Origin: M55B120 sp965549355
Lineage (GTDB): Bacteria > Actinomycetota > Humimicrobiia > Humimicrobiales > Humimicrobiaceae
Direction of reading: 5' to 3'
Length of the DNA stretch: 6,129 bases
Assembly: GCA_965549355.1 (NCBI GenBank)
Contig: CBEVGD010000097.1
Span: forward strand, 1 to 6,129
A model generated the notes under the pieces. That model saw nothing but the letters and a program-made list of their open reading frames with translations, did not search any database and had not been told where the DNA came from. Position 1 is the first letter of the stretch; each line of letters starts with the position of its first letter. The position numbers were made by a program, and so were the translations under genes. Shown piece by piece: positions 5,681 through 6,129 of this stretch.

Positions 5681-6129
5681 TCCAGACGGAAGAGATATCA
5701 ATAGATCTAAAAAAGCGATCAGGAAGTCAATTCAAGAGAAAAGAGATAGTCTGGTTCCGGGATTAAGGCAGGATAAAAGCCGGATAATTGCCAAAAAGTT
5801 TTTGGGGCTCAAAGAATACAGGAAGTCCGGGAGCATACTTGCATATTTTCCCTTCAGAAGCGAGATTGATACAAGAATAATTATTAAAGAGGCCCTCAGG
5901 CAGGGGAAAAAAGTCGCACTTCCAAGAGTAAATAAAAAGAAGCTGGATCTCTATTATATTGATAGTCTCTCCGAAGGTCTTGAGCCTGGAATCCATGATA
6001 TCATGGAACCTATCCCATCTGAATGCTCAAAGGCCCTTCCGGGGGAAATAGATCTTGTAATAATTCCAGGCGTGGGATTCGATACAGAGATGAACCGGCT
6101 CGGCTATGGCGGAGGTTTTTATGACAGGC
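5670..6129 (+). CDS. 5-formyltetrahydrofolate cyclo-ligase, N-terminal part (3' end outside window)
   Basis: This enzyme converts 5-formyltetrahydrofolate and ATP to 5,10-methenyltetrahydrofolate in the cytoplasm, returning a storage folate to one-carbon metabolism. The 153 residues visible show the family pattern: a basic N-terminal helix SKKAIRKSIQEKRDSL (13-28, ATP/phosphate-contacting Lys and Arg), SILAYFPFRSEIDT (55-68), GKKVALPRV (79-87), GIHDIMEP (107-114) and the signature PGVGFD (133-138) with RLGYGGGFYDR (143-153), which binds nucleotide. Full-length relatives are about 180-200 residues, so only the last 30-50 are missing. The ATG at 5670 lies inside the end of the DegV gene in a different frame and has no ribosome site at normal distance (GGGAGG is about 18 bases away), so start by translational coupling is likely. 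No better in-frame start exists downstream before the conserved helix. Confidence 0.92.
   Translation, partial: MKISPDGRDINRSKKAIRKSIQEKRDSLVPGLRQDKSRIIAKKFLGLKEYRKSGSILAYFPFRSEIDTRIIIKEALRQGKKVALPRVNKKKLDLYYIDSLSEGLEPGIHDIMEPIPSECSKALPGEIDLVIIPGVGFDTEMNRLGYGGGFYDR

Noticed and set aside
5053..5996. Minus-strand open frames opposite the DegV and cyclo-ligase genes
   Set aside because: The plus-strand products match known families along their length; the reverse frames are by-products of codon use.
1..6129. Mobile element, CRISPR array or defence island
   Set aside because: No terminal inverted repeats, transposase, integrase, spaced direct repeats or toxin-antitoxin pair was seen. The tRNA 3' end shows no second copy within the window that would suggest an attachment site.

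Overview
This is a low-G+C bacterial segment of mostly housekeeping genes, with short intergenic gaps and clear Shine-Dalgarno sites. A membrane-anchored Asp23-like (AmaP-type) protein, a DegV/FakB-type fatty-acid-binding protein, a YegS/BmrU-type lipid kinase and a lipoprotein-type solute-binding protein together suggest a Gram-positive-like lineage (Bacillota or a low-G+C relative). This is inference from gene content; nothing here fixes the taxon.

Layout. Bases 1-1156 (minus) hold the N-terminal 385 residues of a UvrD/Rep-type superfamily I helicase that runs off the left edge. Immediately upstream, 1163-1315 (minus) encodes a 50-residue protein in the same frame, separated from the helicase start by one TAA and two codons. 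Bases 1316-1500 hold no firm gene, only a hairpin that may terminate the tRNA transcript and a doubtful 39-codon hydrophobic frame. A tRNA-Gly (anticodon CCC, CCA encoded) lies at 1501-1574 (minus). The AmaP-like gene follows at 1640-2272 (minus), with a good sigma-A-type promoter. After a 256-bp divergent gap comes a YegS/BmrU lipid kinase at 2529-3404 (plus). It converges on a type-1 periplasmic-binding lipoprotein at 3466-4668 (minus). A second divergent gap (4669-4831) leads to a DegV-family gene at 4832-5680 (plus), overlapped by 11 bases by a 5-formyltetrahydrofolate cyclo-ligase gene that runs off the right edge (5670-6129).

How the genes fit together. The lipid kinase and the DegV/FakB-like protein both handle membrane-lipid precursors, but a lipoprotein gene on the opposite strand separates them, so they are not one operon. 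The DegV and cyclo-ligase genes probably share a transcript. The helicase and its 50-residue upstream partner also look like one transcript. The solute-binding protein has no permease or ATPase gene within the window.

I see no CRISPR array, insertion sequence, phage gene or defence cassette. The least ordinary points are the same-frame small gene before the helicase, the departures from consensus in the helicase motifs, and the apparently solitary binding protein.
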